In this document: piece after piece, positions 5,241 through 6,147 of the stretch
Layout of the letters: every line of letters begins with the position of its first letter
How positions within the stretch are numbered: position 1 is the first letter of the stretch
From: Gemmatimonadota bacterium
Lineage (GTDB): Bacteria > Gemmatimonadota > Gemmatimonadetes > Longimicrobiales > UBA6960
Direction: 5' to 3'
DNA length: 6,147 bases
NCBI GenBank assembly: GCA_022564535.1
Contig: JADFLD010000143.1
Location: forward strand, 1-6,147
Translations under genes and position numbers: made by a program
The notes under the pieces: generated by a model
Told to the model about the DNA's origin: nothing
Database searches by the model: none
Seen by the model: the letters and a program-made list of their open reading frames with translations, nothing else

Positions 5241-6147
5241 CACCATCCCTCGAAGAAGCCACCGTCGAACCAATCCAAGAGGACATACAGGACGAGGCTC
5301 GCGGAACGACCCGCCGGCCCGGTGGCGGGCAGCATGACGCCGACGCTAGCAAGGACGTGTTGTCGCGTATTCAGCGAGACCTGCACCTGGGGCACGAGGT
5401 CCAATACCGTGCCGGCGCCCGTCTTCAGATCGCGCTTCGCCTGGACCTCGATCATCGGAGTCCAGCTCCGGCCCCACGCTCCCTGGGAAAATCCGCGCCC
5501 AAGAGCCATTCGGCCGAAGATCTCGTTCGCGGAGCCGGCATATAGGGGCACCTCGACGCCAGCCTGGAGCTGGATAAACGCATCCGATGGCAGAATCTGC
5601 CCGAACGCTAGGAACGCTTCCAGAGCGCTCCCATCGGCTCCAAGACCCTTCGACTCGTCTCCTGTCGGCAGGATGACTTCACCCGCGACAGAGAAGATCG
5701 TCCCCGACTCGCTGCTGTGGTACACCGCGTGCTTCAGGCCCAGGGCCACGTCACCGAGCCCGCTTACCCACCGGTCTACGCCTGGGAGCCCGCCCGGATC
5801 GGGCACCTCGCGCCACCTGAACGGGATCGATACCTCGAACTGACTGCGCGGCCCGAAGCGCTGCTCGTACACGAACACGCTTCCGATCGCGCCTTCTCCC
5901 TCCAAACTGGTTTCGACTTCGACCACCCACTCGTCCTCGGGATACGCCTTCTCCGTGAGAAGCGCCCGGGGAAGGTTGAGCTCTCCACGCGGCCAGGAGG
6001 GATCGGTGCATAGGGTGCGGATATAGCGCACGATGCGGCCGAGTTGGCCGGGGGTCAGTGCGCCGCGAAAGGCAGGCATCATCCGGCTGAATCCCCGCAC
6101 CGGCCCACCTTCGTGGGCCACGGCGATCCAATCCGCGTCGGGCTCCC
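5240..6147 (-). CDS. Cytochrome c domain joined to an outer-membrane barrel-like domain, 5' end off window
   Basis: The frame stays open to the right edge, so the gene is cut; 301 complete codons are visible. A GTG at 6121 is in frame but is not the true start, because cytochrome-like sequence continues before it. Visible residues 1-46 are the C-terminal part of a class I cytochrome c: WIAVAHEGGPVRGFSRMMPAF with the likely axial Met at 23, then LTPGQLGRIVRYIRTL (30-45). The CXXCH motif must lie outside the window. After a linker (GELNLPRALLTEKAYPEDE, 54-72) come about 230 residues of alternating-hydrophobic strands with GLGDVALGLKHAV and VILPTGDESKGLG, a pattern like outer-membrane 'transporter' proteins of the Phenol_MetA_deg type; it ends in a tryptophan, as beta-barrel proteins often end in an aromatic residue. 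The sequence suggests a heme domain fused to an outer-membrane barrel. It is the first gene of a coupled pair with the five-heme cytochrome. The barrel family assignment is tentative. Confidence 0.8.
   Translation of the reverse strand, partial: EPDADWIAVAHEGGPVRGFSRMMPAFRGALTPGQLGRIVRYIRTLCTDPSWPRGELNLPRALLTEKAYPEDEWVVEVETSLEGEGAIGSVFVYEQRFGPRSQFEVSIPFRWREVPDPGGLPGVDRWVSGLGDVALGLKHAVYHSSESGTIFSVAGEVILPTGDESKGLGADGSALEAFLAFGQILPSDAFIQLQAGVEVPLYAGSANEIFGRMALGRGFSQGAWGRSWTPMIEVQAKRDLKTGAGTVLDLVPQVQVSLNTRQHVLASVGVMLPATGPAGRSASLVLYVLLDWFDGGFFEGW
5247..5251 (-). promoter_or_regulatory. Shine-Dalgarno deciding the start of the five-heme cytochrome
   Basis: GAGGG on the minus strand is six bases before the ATG at 5240 and lies within the last codons of the upstream barrel gene. 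It favours ATG 5240 over the ATG at 5246 (no spacing) and the TTG at 5273. The ATG shares one base with the upstream TGA (TGATG), so translation of the pair is likely coupled. Confidence 0.6.

Noticed and set aside
4353..5843. A 496-codon plus-strand open frame opposite the cytochrome genes
   Set aside because: It lies antisense to the CXXCH-bearing cytochrome and the barrel gene, has no recognisable motif and a composition typical of shadow frames.
6119..6121. GTG at 6121 as the true start of the cytochrome/barrel gene
   Set aside because: The frame remains open to the edge and the upstream codons (PDADWIA) continue the cytochrome c domain, so the gene begins outside the window.

Overview
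The window is GC-rich bacterial DNA carrying six protein-coding genes and one gene remnant. No tRNA, rRNA, CRISPR array, insertion sequence or transposase is visible. The mix of a multiheme c-type cytochrome, a cytochrome c joined to an outer-membrane-like barrel, a two-PDZ HtrA protease, an AHSA1-type SRPBCC protein and small secreted or soluble proteins suggests a Gram-negative, respiring, probably environmental bacterium. A Gemmatimonadota- or Acidobacteriota-like source would fit, but that is inference and no marker gene is present.

Layout from left to right. A small STAS/SEC14-like protein on the minus strand (39-435 region, GTG start) diverges from a secreted DUF4440/SnoaL-like protein on the plus strand (709-1161); 273 bases lie between their starts. 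The secreted protein converges, across a 44-base gap, on a minus-strand HtrA/DegP-type serine protease with two PDZ domains (1206-2669). A 254-base gap with several inverted repeats then precedes an SRPBCC/AHSA1-like gene (2924-3370). The SRPBCC start overlaps, by ATGA, the stop of an ArsR-type regulator of which only the C-terminal half remains (3367 to about 3558). Immediately beyond lies a five-heme cytochrome c gene (3564-5240), which starts on the stop codon of a cytochrome c/beta-barrel gene that runs off the right edge (5240-6147).

Functional reading. The two right-hand genes form a translationally coupled pair: a periplasmic multiheme cytochrome and an apparent fusion of a class I cytochrome c domain to an outer-membrane-type barrel. 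This suggests an envelope electron-transfer module, possibly a porin-cytochrome arrangement, but neither electron donor nor acceptor can be read from the sequence. The ArsR remnant with an intact SRPBCC gene looks like a decayed ArsR-SRPBCC operon whose first half was lost where it abuts the cytochrome operon, so the SRPBCC gene may now depend on read-through. The left-hand genes look like independent single-gene units: envelope protein quality control (HtrA), a secreted NTF2-fold protein of unknown ligand, and a small STAS-like protein.
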